Origin: Magnetococcales bacterium
Lineage (GTDB): Bacteria; Pseudomonadota; Magnetococcia; Magnetococcales; UBA8363
Assembly (NCBI GenBank): GCA_002753515.1
Contig: PEAK01000033.1
Span: forward strand, 1-44,257
DNA length: 44,257 nucleotides
Reading direction: 5' to 3'
The notes below the pieces were generated by a model, which was not told the origin of the DNA, did not search any database, and saw nothing but the letters and a program-made list of their open reading frames with translations. Shown one piece after another: positions 35,396-44,257 of the stretch (positions within the stretch are counted from its first letter, which is position 1; every line of letters begins with the position of its first letter). A program made the translations under genes and the position numbers.

Positions 35396-35713
35396 GATAT
35401 GTTCCGTGTGAATGAAACTGCTCACGAGTTGTCGGCAGTCGCTGCTGAGATCACTCTTTCCTTGCAGACACAAGGCGTCGAAGCGGAGCAAAAAGTTGTG
35501 CAATTGCTTGTTGACGACTTCCAGGCGTGACACGAGTTGATCGTGGCGGGTGCTGGCCACCTGACCGACGATGGCGATCCGGTTCTGCCGGATCTCCTCG
35601 TGCATCTCTTCGTAAAAAAAACTTCCCATGACAAACGCCGAAATGCTCATGAGAAGGAACATGGCCAGGGAGTACCTGGCGACGATGGAGTTGGCGATGT
35701 GAAAGGTTTGCAT
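35396..35713 (-). pseudogene. N-terminal fragment of a membrane sensor protein
   Basis: From the ATG at 35713 the frame encodes a membrane segment (YSLAMFLLMSISAFVMGSFF) and the beginning of a periplasmic helical sensor (RQNRIAIVGQVASTRHDQLV). After about 105 residues it runs straight into the hairpin repeat, and the frame ends at 35318 within repeat sequence. The signalling half (chemoreceptor, kinase or cyclase) is gone. The type of the parent protein cannot be told. Confidence 0.6.
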
Positions 35714-35859
35714 CTATTGCTTGTCAGAGAAGGAGGCTTCGGGAACTGGCGACTACTCCTAAAACGGCTGCCGCGTTCCATGCTTGGGAAGTGATCAACT
35801 TTGATTTTAACACGGCACACACTGCTGTACTGGCTCACCGGGAATTGATCAAACACCAT

Positions 35860-36351
35860 TTGCCTTCAATAGGCGATAGCTGCTATTTCCGGGTCCGCAA
35901 AAGAGACCATTAAGAAGTGATTGGGGGCCGTTATCAGAAATAATGCGCGGACGGACCTCCGGGTGTTGTTCCTTGGCACGTTGGATGATAATCCCCACAT
36001 CTTCCTCTGTCATGGATTCCCGGATCTCCCAGTGGTATGGTCCGGCATCACCCATCCAAAAGGCTGCACAAGTAGTAAAAGGTACCACTGATGTTCAGAT
36101 GGGACACGTCCGTATGTCAGTACTCATGTGGCATCAAGTGTTGAACAAAACCAGTCTGCCGACCGTGATCACCGCCCACCTTGCAACGCCACTGCGGCAT
36201 GCTCGAAAAGGGCTCACTGCCAACGGGTAACCATGGTCGCGTGACAGCCGGTTTCGTCACACAGATCCGAGAGAGCTTCTCGTTCCACCAAGTGCCGCTT
36301 CAGAATAATCGCCTTCTCCTCACAGGTGTACTGCCGTCTCTTTTTTCTCAT
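35860..36351 (-). mobile_element. Decayed IS3-family insertion sequence
   Basis: The minus strand starts with a well-placed AGGAGGAGAGAG-ATG and an OrfA-like helix-turn-helix protein (MRKKRRQYTCEEKAIILKRH, then SDLCDETG). It hits a TGA after TRWQ, beyond which ALFEHAAVALQ continues in frame. The integrase part follows with HTDVSHLNISGTFYYLCSLL after another TGA in the position of a tryptophan. A frameshift then leads to HWEIRESMTEEDVGIIIQRA and RIISDNGPQ, where the second catalytic Asp lies. The final Glu region is missing. The element cannot move on its own. Confidence 0.8.
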
Positions 36352-36376
36352 CTCTCTCCTCCTGGTCGATCATGCT

Positions 36377-37309
36377 TCATACGCTTTTTTCACGATCAAT
36401 TCCAAGTGGACTAAAACAGTCCGAGAAAACGTTGTCCAGGGACTGGGCATCGAAGATGCGAAGGCTCCAATCTTCCAACAACGACAGGTCTGCTTTGGCA
36501 ATTTTTTCGTTGGCCCAGTCGGGCACGGTGCCGAAGCGACGTTGCAACTGGCGGGTCAGGATTTTAGCCGCTTCTTTTCTTTCTCCAATCTGTTCCCCTT
36601 CCTCCCGTGCCAGTTCTACGCGCCCACGAGCATCGGCGATGGCAATTCCAGCTTTGTCATACAGATCCAACTCATCTGCCGTCATGTTGGCAACCCTGGC
36701 TTTTTCAAAAGCATGCCGAATGGGGTTGGCCTGCATTTTTTGAGGAATCTCCTCAAGGGTACTTGCATACTTGATGAAGTAGAGCCACTGGTCAAAAATG
36801 CTATCACAGGAGTCAAGATCTTTGGTGAACTTTGGCAACTCGACAAAATAATGAACGATATCGGTGAGGTGGGATTGACCGCTGATCATTTCGCGGGATT
36901 CGTGAACCGATGCGCAGTGTTCAAAGCTGTCAAACAGGATAAAATCCGTGATTGTGACGGCAATGATCTGTTTCAAGTTCGGGTAGTCTTCGCCCCGGCT
37001 GATCTGGTTGGCATATGCTTTGGCGCTGTTGTACTGGATTCTTTTCAAGAAGGCAGTGACCTTCTCGACCTGCATTTCGACGATATAGGAGACACCTCGA
37101 TGGTCCTTGCAACGCACGTCCAGGATGGTGGATTTAAGATCCTTGAGACGCGGGACCAGGAAAGGATCCATGATGGCCAACTCGGCAATACATCTGTCGC
37201 CTTCAAGGCCAAGCAGGCTTTCCAAAAAACTGATGAGAATATCCTTGGCATCTTCGCTGCCGAAGATTTTTTTGAAGGCGAAGTCGATTCTCGGGTCGAT
37301 GAATTTCAC
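36377..37309 (-). CDS. Rpn family PD-(D/E)XK nuclease with DUF4351 tail, type C copy 1
   Basis: The 310-residue protein is a classical Rpn/PDDEXK_2 member. It opens with IDPRIDFAFKKIFGSEDAKD and carries D64 (TILDVRCKD) and E78-M-Q80 (YIVEMQV). The C-terminal region (DKAGIAIADARGRVEL, EEGEQIGERKEAAK) leads to a DUF4351 tail close to that of the type A genes (LTRQLQRRFGTVPDWANEKI, RIFDAQSLDNVFSD). The start is a GTG. The usual end (DK plus one residue) is replaced by CFSPLGIDREKSV, a read-through into sequence beside the IS remnant, so the last residues are probably not native. An internal ATG at 36685 could give a 102-residue tail protein. Confidence 0.85.
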   Translation of the reverse strand: MKFIDPRIDFAFKKIFGSEDAKDILISFLESLLGLEGDRCIAELAIMDPFLVPRLKDLKSTILDVRCKDHRGVSYIVEMQVEKVTAFLKRIQYNSAKAYANQISRGEDYPNLKQIIAVTITDFILFDSFEHCASVHESREMISGQSHLTDIVHYFVELPKFTKDLDSCDSIFDQWLYFIKYASTLEEIPQKMQANPIRHAFEKARVANMTADELDLYDKAGIAIADARGRVELAREEGEQIGERKEAAKILTRQLQRRFGTVPDWANEKIAKADLSLLEDWSLRIFDAQSLDNVFSDCFSPLGIDREKSV

Positions 37310-37562
37310 TTGGAGGGCCTTGAGCTGGATTCATGATCTCAAGGCTGATTTTCGCTGAAATTGGCGCTTTCGTCCACAAAAATCCGCCGCAGAAAATCCT
37401 GAGGCTCCATCGCCAAATGGTTTGGGAATGGGGCCAAAATTGGATCGGATGGGGTTTTTGATAGGGACAGATCACCCCGGAATTCGCGCCTGCATAAACT
37501 TGAACCAAGATCGGCCTGGTCGGTCGAATCGTTGGAGAAAGCGGAAAAATCTCCTTGGTCCA
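37310..37562. other. Upstream region of type C copy 1
   Basis: No gene seen. The first 85 bases upstream of the start (rich in TTTCAGCG and GGACGAAAGCGCC on the minus strand) closely match those upstream of the other type C copy (40022-40105). The duplication therefore included the promoter region. Confidence 0.5.
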
Positions 37563-38408
37563 TCATGTCTTGTCCGTGAAAACGTCGTCCAAAGACTGGG
37601 CGTCGAAGATGCGAAGGCTCCAGTCCTCTAGTGAGGACAGATCCGCTTTGGCTATTTTTTCGTTGGCCCAATCGGGTACGGTGCCGAAGCGGCGTTGTAG
37701 CAGACGGGTTAGGATCGCGGCTTCACCTTCCTGCCGGCTTTCCATCTGCGCCTTCACGATTATTGGCCGGAATACATCGTTTTCCATTAAGTTGAAGGTC
37801 AGTGACATTTCTTCAGCCTCCTCTTTAACGACCGTTTCCAGTCTACGTAATCTGGATATGATAACCAATTTCGTCAGGGCATCTGCCCTGGCTTTTATCG
37901 GCAGTTCGCTTATTCGATACAAGATTTCCTGGATCACCTCTTTCTGGTTGTCGATCCGACAAAGGATGGCCAGGATGTTTTCTTCCAAGGACGGGCTGTC
38001 CAGCAGCTCTCTGCAATCAATGCTGCGGATGTCAATGACCTCATAATGGAAGGATAAATTCGGTTCTTCGATGCTTGATCCGCTTTGCCACTCTTGCAGT
38101 CCGACATACAGCACCTTCTGAATCAGGATCCTGTTCGGATAACGCTGACGTATGACTGAGTAATACATCAGCATGCGCCATTCCATGACCTCAGGTCTGC
38201 CTTGCAACTCCAGATGAGTGATCGAATCATCCTGCATCAAGAACAGCAGATCGGGAAGGCGCTTTTGGGTGGAAGCGAACTCCACCGACAAAAGCTCTAC
38301 AGCTTCCCGTCCGATCAGGATCTGCAACAAACGTTGCGGCGGCTTTTCAAACAAATCCTTGAGGGTGGTATCGTACTGGGACCGGTTCTTTTCCTTCTGA
38401 TCTTCCAT
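37563..38408 (-). CDS. Rpn/PD-(D/E)XK-like protein with DUF4351 tail, type D
   Basis: The 281-residue protein begins MEDQKEKNRSQYDTTLKDLF. The nuclease-like core has D53 (KRLPDLLFLMQD) and E67-L-Q69 (THLELQG), followed by a Trp/Arg-rich helix. This module is common in cyanobacteria and proteobacteria as a DUF4351-linked protein and differs from types A-C. The tail (LTRLLQRRFGTVPDWANEKI, RIFDAQSLDDVFTDK) is almost the same as in the type A and C genes. The ATG at 38408 is preferred (ACAGGAA upstream); the frame stays open to 38642 without homology. An internal ATG at 37745 lies five bases after AAGG. Confidence 0.78.
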   Translation of the reverse strand: MEDQKEKNRSQYDTTLKDLFEKPPQRLLQILIGREAVELLSVEFASTQKRLPDLLFLMQDDSITHLELQGRPEVMEWRMLMYYSVIRQRYPNRILIQKVLYVGLQEWQSGSSIEEPNLSFHYEVIDIRSIDCRELLDSPSLEENILAILCRIDNQKEVIQEILYRISELPIKARADALTKLVIISRLRRLETVVKEEAEEMSLTFNLMENDVFRPIIVKAQMESRQEGEAAILTRLLQRRFGTVPDWANEKIAKADLSSLEDWSLRIFDAQSLDDVFTDKT

Positions 38409-39109
38409 GATTCCTGTTGGCTTCAAGTCAGCAGTGGCACCCAGTTCCCACGTCAGCAGACCACCCATATACATGACGTTCAAAACTTGATACCGAGATA
38501 TGTCTTCCACAGTCAGATTGTCCAGGATTTCACCCTGCCAGTCCACTGGAAATCCGGGGACACTATACCCATTTTGCCTCGGAGCCGGGTTTGAAAGATT
38601 TTTCCCTTCCCGCCAACCAAGTTGACTCTCGAACGAGTCCAATATCAGCGACTCATGTTAATCTTTGATATTACGCTTGAAAAGTGAGTCCTGTTTTGTC
38701 GGACTCACTGGGGGGCGAGTCCAGAGCTTTTGGAGAATATTGGCAGAGAGAGAAAGAAAAGGCAACTTCCGACTCCGGCGGGTCCGGCTGGGGACCAAAT
38801 TCTTTTTCGAACCCCGTCCGCTATCCTTTGGAATTATTGTCTTTTTTTTAAACGACAAAGCCACCCCGAAAGGTGGCTGCGTCATAGAGAAAACCTATTG
38901 AAAAAAATTGGTGGAGCGGTCGTTACCATTTACGCACTATTCTCTGTTTTTGCTGCGGTGCAGCATGAAAAGTCAAGAATCTGCTTCTACGCTACATGTG
39001 ATTGAAAATAAATGATATTCTACATGATGAAAAACACCCGGAAAGATAAGGTTCGTTTTCGGTATCGACTGGGTACCAAATGATTTTGGAAAACCTTTTC
39101 CTCGGTCCG
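38409..39109. other. Mostly gene-free region
   Basis: The first 230 bases are an open extension of the type D frame with no recognisable domain. The remainder holds one terminator-like hairpin (38859) and a low-GC stretch. I see no other gene. Confidence 0.4.
38842..38878 (-). terminator. Likely rho-independent terminator
   Basis: AGCCACC (38859-38865) and GGTGGCT (38872-38878) form a stem with a six-base loop. On the minus strand it is followed by the T-rich TTGTCGTTT. It would end transcription from the type C gene at 39110-40021, about 230 bases upstream. Confidence 0.5.
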
Positions 39110-40021
39110 TCACGCCTTGTCCGAGAACACGTCATCCAACGAATGGGCATCTACAAATCGGAGGCTCCACGCCTCCAATGAGGACAAATCCGCCTTGGCT
39201 ATTTTTTCATTGGCCCAGTCGGGTACGGTGCCGAAGCGGCGTTGCAACAGGCTCATCAGGATTTTAGCCGCTTCTTTCTGTTCGCCTTTCCGTTCGCCAA
39301 TCTGTTCTCCTTCCTCAAGCGCCAATTCAATGCGCCCACGTGCATCGGCGATGGCAATTCCGGCTTTGTCATACAGCTCCAACTCATCCGCCGTCATGTT
39401 GGCGACCCTGGCTTTTTCAAAAGCGTGTCGAATGGGGTCAGCCTGTATTTTTTGGGGAATCTCCTCAAGGGTGCCTGCATACTTGATGAAGTAGAGCCAC
39501 TGATCAAAAATGCCATCACAGGAGTCCAGATCTTTGGTGAACTTCGGCAACTCGACAAAATGGTGAACGATATCGGTCAAGTAGGATTGCCCGTGAACCG
39601 TCTCGCGAGATTCATGAACTGATGTGCAGTGTTCAAAGTCGTCGAACAAGATAAAGTCCGTGATTGTGACGGCAATGATCTGTTTCAAGTTCGGGTAGTC
39701 TTCGCCCCGGCTGATTTGGTTGGCGTAAGCCTTGGCGCTGTTGTACTGGATTCTCTTCAGGAAAGAAGAAACCTTTTCGACATGCATCTCAACGATATAG
39801 GAGATACCCCGATGGTCCTTGCAACGTACGTCCAGGATCGTTGATTTGAGATCCTTGAGACGCGGAACTAAAAAAGGATCCATGATGGCCAATTCGGCAA
39901 TACACCTGTCGCCTTCAAGGCCAAGCAGGCTCTCCAAAAAACTGATGAGAATGTCTTTGGCATCTTCGCTGCCGAAGATTTTTTTGAAGGCGAAGTCAAT
40001 GCGTGGGTCAATGAATTTCAC
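39110..40021 (-). CDS. Rpn family PD-(D/E)XK nuclease with DUF4351 tail, type C copy 2
   Basis: A 303-residue close duplicate of the gene at 36377, including the upstream region and GTG start. D64 is kept, but the motif E78-M-Q80 reads E-M-H (YIVEMHVEK), a change at the third catalytic position. The linker has an extra GERKGEQKEAAK repeat and the tail starts LMSLLQRRFG. The end is normal (SLDDVFSDKA). The tail carries the RFVDA version while copy 1 has RIFDA, so the tail and body have different histories. An internal ATG at 39397 would give 95 residues. Confidence 0.85.
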   Translation of the reverse strand: MKFIDPRIDFAFKKIFGSEDAKDILISFLESLLGLEGDRCIAELAIMDPFLVPRLKDLKSTILDVRCKDHRGISYIVEMHVEKVSSFLKRIQYNSAKAYANQISRGEDYPNLKQIIAVTITDFILFDDFEHCTSVHESRETVHGQSYLTDIVHHFVELPKFTKDLDSCDGIFDQWLYFIKYAGTLEEIPQKIQADPIRHAFEKARVANMTADELELYDKAGIAIADARGRIELALEEGEQIGERKGEQKEAAKILMSLLQRRFGTVPDWANEKIAKADLSSLEAWSLRFVDAHSLDDVFSDKA

Positions 40022-40257
40022 TGGAAGGGCCTTGAGCTGGATTTACAATTTCAAGGCTAATTTTCGCTGAAATTGGCGCTTTCGTCCACAGAAATTTACC
40101 ACAGGCAAATACGACCCGCCTGCGGCGGGCAGGCAGAAATCTCCCCCCACACCCCTCGAAAAGATCCAAAGCGGCCAAGCACCAAAGAACCTTCCAACTA
40201 AATTGGCATTATCACAAGTTAGCTCCCATGCCTTCCCGGGCGCGCCCGGATCCCCCA

Positions 40258-42504
40258 CTACTGTCCACCCCGCACCAACCAGACGTAACCAAAACCTGAC
40301 TTGGTATAGGTGACTATGGAACCATAACGAAAGTCAATATGCCAGACGGCACTTGTGGGGTATGCGGCCCCTGTAGTACTTGACCAGTAGTAGTTGTTTT
40401 GCACACCTGTAAATGGATGATCTGTCGGCAAGCTCGGATTGCTGTGCCCAAAATCGATTAAACTTTCCAGTTCATTGATTGATGGCAAACGCCAGTCAGT
40501 ATCAGTACCGACATACCCTGAACAGGTTGTCAGACCATTATTAAAATCGCTTGCCTGGGTCGATGCCCCATACCAATCCATGTTCCCAAAACAGTCGGCA
40601 TTCTTCATCCAAATGAGACCAGTCAATGCGTCATGAATTGTACCATCTCCTTGGTCATGAAAGCGACTTGCATGCCAAGGAATACCTTCTTGCATAGCGC
40701 CATCATCTCTGGGACCATAGGAAATGGTTTGCCCGCTCATGGGTACCGGCGTAAGAGCGGATATCGACTCACCTTTCACTGGAAGAACTTGGTAAGCATT
40801 CGTTTTTGGTCTATAATATCCGCTACCACCTTCAATAAATCCATAGAACGCGCTTGAGGTGTCGTTGTCACTTGTCGTGCTTGACCAATAGAAATCTGGC
40901 TGCATGCCAGTAAACGGGAGGTCTGGACGCACTATTAATTGTGAATACCCATAATCACTCAAGCTTCTAAGTTCTCTCAGGTTGGGAAGACGCCAAGCTC
41001 CGGTTTCTGAACCATCGGTGAGTCCACAGGATCCACTGGCCAGGGCGTTGGCAGAGGCGAGGGCGTTGGTCCAGGTTTGAGTGCCAAAACAGTTGGCGTT
41101 TTTTAGCCAGATCAAGCCAGTAAGGTTATCGGTAATCGTACCATTACCGTTGTCGGTAAACCGGGGATCGGGCCAAGCCACTCCTTTCTGCAACGCGCCA
41201 TCGTCACCCACCGCGTAAGAGGTGGTCTGACCGGTTTTCGGAATGATTGGTGTACTGATAGTCAGTGTATGTGCAGATTGATTCCCCAAGGTAGCATAGG
41301 TCGGAATACCCAAGGTAAGAATGATCGTCTTTCCATTGCCAGCGGTAGAACTACTATTCATAGTAATATTCCCTGACGTATTACCTGCCGATATCGTCAT
41401 GGGACTGGTAGTGAGACCAGTATAGTCAGTTCCAGACGCGGCGGTACCAGAAACTGTAAAGGGAATAATGGTATCCATACCGCTTGCTGCAGAGAGCTGA
41501 AGACCGACTGTCACCGATGTGCCTTTGGAAATAGTTTCCGACGCCGATGCAAATGTTACTGTGGGCATAGAATCATCATCAACAATCGTCCCCGTCCCTG
41601 TCGCTTTCGCAATCGAAGCATTGACTGCATTGCTCAAAGTGACATTAAAATTCCTGTTTGTTTGGTATTTGGTATTGCCAATAACAGGTACAGAAATCGT
41701 CCCACTGGTTTGCCCGTGAGGGATCGTCAGGGTATTTGTCGTCGTTGTGTAATCGACGTTGGCAACGGTGTTGCCCACAGGAGATGTCGCATAACTTACA
41801 GTGATGTCCTGGCTGCTTGGTTTATCCAGGATGACAGCAAAATTTGCTGGTGTCGTACCCGAGTTTTCCTCGTTAACCGAAACATCCCCAATAGATAAAG
41901 ACGATCCAACATTGACGACAAAAGTTTTTGTTGTATTTTTAGTCCCATCGTTGACCGTGACTGTCACGTTGGCTGAACCCACTTGGCCAGAGGCAGGGAT
42001 AATGTTTAAAACACGATCCGATCCGGCACTGGATAAGAATATATTGCCATTGGGGATCAAGGTAGTATTGGAAGAAGAGACCGAAAGCGATAGATCCTTC
42101 GCTGTTATCTGCAAATCGCCGATGGAGAACGGGATGGATGCTATGGCTGTATTGATATCAGTTGTCTGGGCTGCAATGGTCGAAACTTTCGGTGATCCGT
42201 CGGTGGGAAAGACGGAAGGATCCAATATTTTTGCCAAAAGTCTGCGCCCCGAAGAATCATAATAATTGACATAGGGGGGTAGGCCACCCGGCAACAGCAA
42301 AGAAAGATTATCTCCTCCGGTGGTTTCATCAACGTTGTCAATTTGGAAAAACCGAATGACCATATCGGTGTTACCGGTCACCGTGGGGGCAGTAAAAGTA
42401 TAGGTGTAGTAAAACCGTTCCGCCACAACGCCATGATATTCCCAAGTCCCGGTTTCACTGGACGTTGGTGACAGATTTCCTGAGTTGGCAAAGGCATCGG
42501 TCAA
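40258..42504 (-). pseudogene. C-terminal part of a large surface protein: Calx-beta and two DUF1566 modules
   Basis: The 748-residue frame starts at a TTG only because a base is missing upstream. It joins the 42501-44140 frame by one-base restoration (ACTTGACC to ACTTTGACC gives VPTLTDAFANSGN). It contains a secreted-type N-part, two Calx-beta repeats (SIGDVSVNEENSGTTPANFA, VDYTTTTNTLTIPHGQTSG) and two DUF1566/Lcl C-terminal modules. Each module has LTGLIW(L/M)KNA, WRLP(N/S), and YWSSTT (about residues 460-595 and 600-748). Such proteins are surface or secreted and may act in adhesion. The C-terminus is intact. No secretion signal is present in the window. Confidence 0.75.
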
Positions 42505-44140
42505 GTTGGAACCGCAGGTAAGGTGCCTACGATGGTGATGGCGTGGGTCGCAATTGTCCCGGCCTGGGCGTTGACTGGAATTCCCATCGATAACACAATG
42601 TTTTTATTGTTATTGGCCCCAGAATGGTTGGCTATTGGAACCGAAAGCAATACAGAACCCTTTCCTGCTGCGATGGTTGCTGTATTGACGGGAAGGGGAT
42701 CGGTAAAATCGCTCCCTTCCGAGGCATTACCAGCAATGGTGTAAGGGACGCTGACATCGAGATCTACCGGTTGCGTCAGCAACAACTCAACCTGGGCATT
42801 CGATCCCTCCAATACTTTTTGCTTTGGAGATGAGAAAGAAACCGCAGGAGAAACAAAGACGGTGACCGTCTGAATATCAGAATAGGCGACACCATCGAAA
42901 ACCTTGAAAGTAAACGAATCGGAGCCGTAAGAGAGGGAATTGGGGGTATAGGTGTACTTCCCAGTCGCCGGATCGGTCAAGACAACGCTCCCTTTTTTGC
43001 CATTGGTAACGATGCTGTAGGTCAAGGTGCCGCCATCAGGATCGGTGGCATTCAAAGTTCCGGTACCAACAGTATTGCCACTGACAGTCAAGGCACCATT
43101 TGTCGCAACAGGTGGATTATTGGTCTTGCTCAAATTCAACGTAAAGATCGTGTTGGACGTTCCGCCATGACCATCATCAGCAATTACCTTGAGAGCAAGG
43201 GTAGTGACGCCGTTGGGCGGATTGCCAGAGAAGGTCCGGGTGGTTGGGTCAAAGGTAAGCCAGGATGGCAAAATGGACCCATCGTCTAGAGTGGCAGTAT
43301 AGGTCAAACCATAGCCATCGGTCGTAAACGTTCCCGCCGGAACCTGGAATGTCCATGTACCACTGCCACTCCAACTCTGCGGAACAATGGGCGAGGCTAC
43401 AGAGGGCGGATCATTGGTCGGGCCACTGAACACCAAATTAAAGGTGCTGCTTGCGGACCCTCCGTAACCATCGGACACCGTTACCTTCAGAGAAAAATTG
43501 GTAATCTCAGCAGGAGGATTGCCGGTAAAGGTCCTGGTAACCGGGTCAAAGGTCAACCATGCGGGCAGGGGTGAACCATTTGCCAGGGTGGCGGTATAGG
43601 TCAGGATATCGCCATCGGCATCTGCAAACGTATTGGCCGACACCTGGAAGCTCTTGATGCCGCTACCGCTCCAGGTCTGATCCACGATGGTGTTGGCCAC
43701 CGTGGGCGCATCGTTGGTGGAGCCACTGAACGCCAGATTGAAGGGAGCGGCCCCCGTTCCGCCGTGACCGTCATCAGCAATTACCTTGAGAGCAAGGGTA
43801 GTAACGCCGTTGGGTGGATTGCCGGAGAAGGTCCGGGTTGCCGGGTCAAAGGTCAGCCATGCGGGCAGAGGCGAACCATCCGCCAGAGTGGCGGTATAGG
43901 CCAGGATATCGCCATCGGTATCCACAAACGTATTGGCGGGAACCTGGAAGCTCTTGATACCACTACCACTCCAGGTCTGGTCCGCGATGGTATTGGCCAC
44001 CGTGGGCGCATCGTTGGTGGAGCCGCTGAACGCCAGACTGAAGGGCGCGACCACTGTTCCGCCATGACCATCATCAGCAGTGATCTTGAGAGCAATGATA
44101 GTGATGCCGTTGGGCGGATTGCCGGAGAAGGCGTGGGTAG
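42501..44140 (-). pseudogene. N-terminal part of the large surface protein: cadherin-like repeats, 5'-truncated
   Basis: The frame holds four near-identical cadherin-like/He_PIG repeats of about 100 residues, each with WLTFDP(A/V/T)TRTFSGNPP and ending FSGSTNDAPTVAN. A cadherin-4/VCBS-like domain follows (NGALTVSGNTVGTGTLNATD), then a Calx-beta segment (NAQVELLLTQPVDLDV). No real start codon exists: the frame runs upstream with THAFSGNPPNGITII, still repeat sequence, to 44140, where it meets the MITE end and a TGA six codons inside it. The gene's beginning, including its signal peptide, is lost or lies elsewhere. On its C-terminal side a one-base frameshift cuts it from the 40258 frame. Confidence 0.75.
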
Positions 44141-44158
44141 TTCTACTTTGTCACATTT
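44141..44158. repeat. MITE terminal repeat at the break of the surface-protein gene
   Basis: TTCTACTTTGTCACATTT equals the left end of the 17464 and 33450 elements. Sequence after it (AACCTTTTGATTTG and onward) does not match them. Homology to the surface-protein repeats stops exactly at its edge. The remaining 100 bases to the window end hold no gene I can support. Confidence 0.75.
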
Positions 44159-44257
44159 AACCTTTTGATTTGTTACGGATATGTTACAATATTTGCATCC
44201 TTAAACGCAAGGTCAGGAACTCGAAAAGAATGAGCGGAGCAGACCCACCAACAAACC

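Overview
The window is a piece of a bacterial chromosome, most likely from a Pseudomonadota. It has an ilvB-ilvN-ilvC cluster followed by psd and pssA, an era-recO pair, electron-transfer flavoprotein:ubiquinone oxidoreductase (ETF-QO), CheR, and an RNase P RNA with a recognisable type A-like core. The large load of Rpn/DUF4351 genes, small hairpin-bearing mobile repeats and a broken multidomain adhesin would fit a magnetotactic-type Magnetococcia genome. That last placement is a guess from general gene content; no magnetosome gene is present.

Layout. 1-1145: a formylglycine-generating-enzyme-like protein. 1146-5940: five head-to-tail copies of an Rpn-type PD-(D/E)XK nuclease gene with a DUF4351 tail (type A, period about 966 bp). 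6033-10007: a Memo-AMMECR1 fusion, a YdjM-like membrane protein, aroE and cheR. 10317-13116: three tandem copies of a second nuclease type (type B), the first broken by a 269-bp deletion. 13132-17433: ETF-QO, a stand-alone amino acid:carrier-protein ligase with its acyl carrier protein, and a GNAT-like protein. 17464-24628: a 153-bp MITE, then pssA, psd, ilvC, ilvN, ilvB, a DUF1640 coiled-coil protein and gltA, all on the minus strand. 24760-32576: a plus-strand run of dynamin-like GTPase, hybrid sensor kinase, PDZ protein, map, era, recO and a Trm112-like protein, meeting rnpB on the minus strand. 33000-44257: an accessory graveyard. It holds MITEs, palindromic repeats, a cheR/aroE fossil, a TPR protein split at a run of nine G, a sensor fragment, an IS3-family remnant, three more Rpn/DUF4351 genes (types C, D, C) and a large adhesin-like gene that is both frameshifted and cut off at a MITE end.

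The most striking theme is the Rpn family. Eleven loci with four different nuclease modules all end in one closely related DUF4351 tail. The tail alleles are shuffled between copies. Every copy carries an in-frame internal ATG shortly before the tail. In type B this ATG has a perfect GGAGG six bases upstream, and in the broken type B copy the nuclease half is lost while this internal reading frame stays intact. That resembles the gene-within-gene toxin/antitoxin organisation known for E. coli Rpn proteins, but with a shared, exchangeable antitoxin-like tail. All functional links are inferred from sequence reading only.
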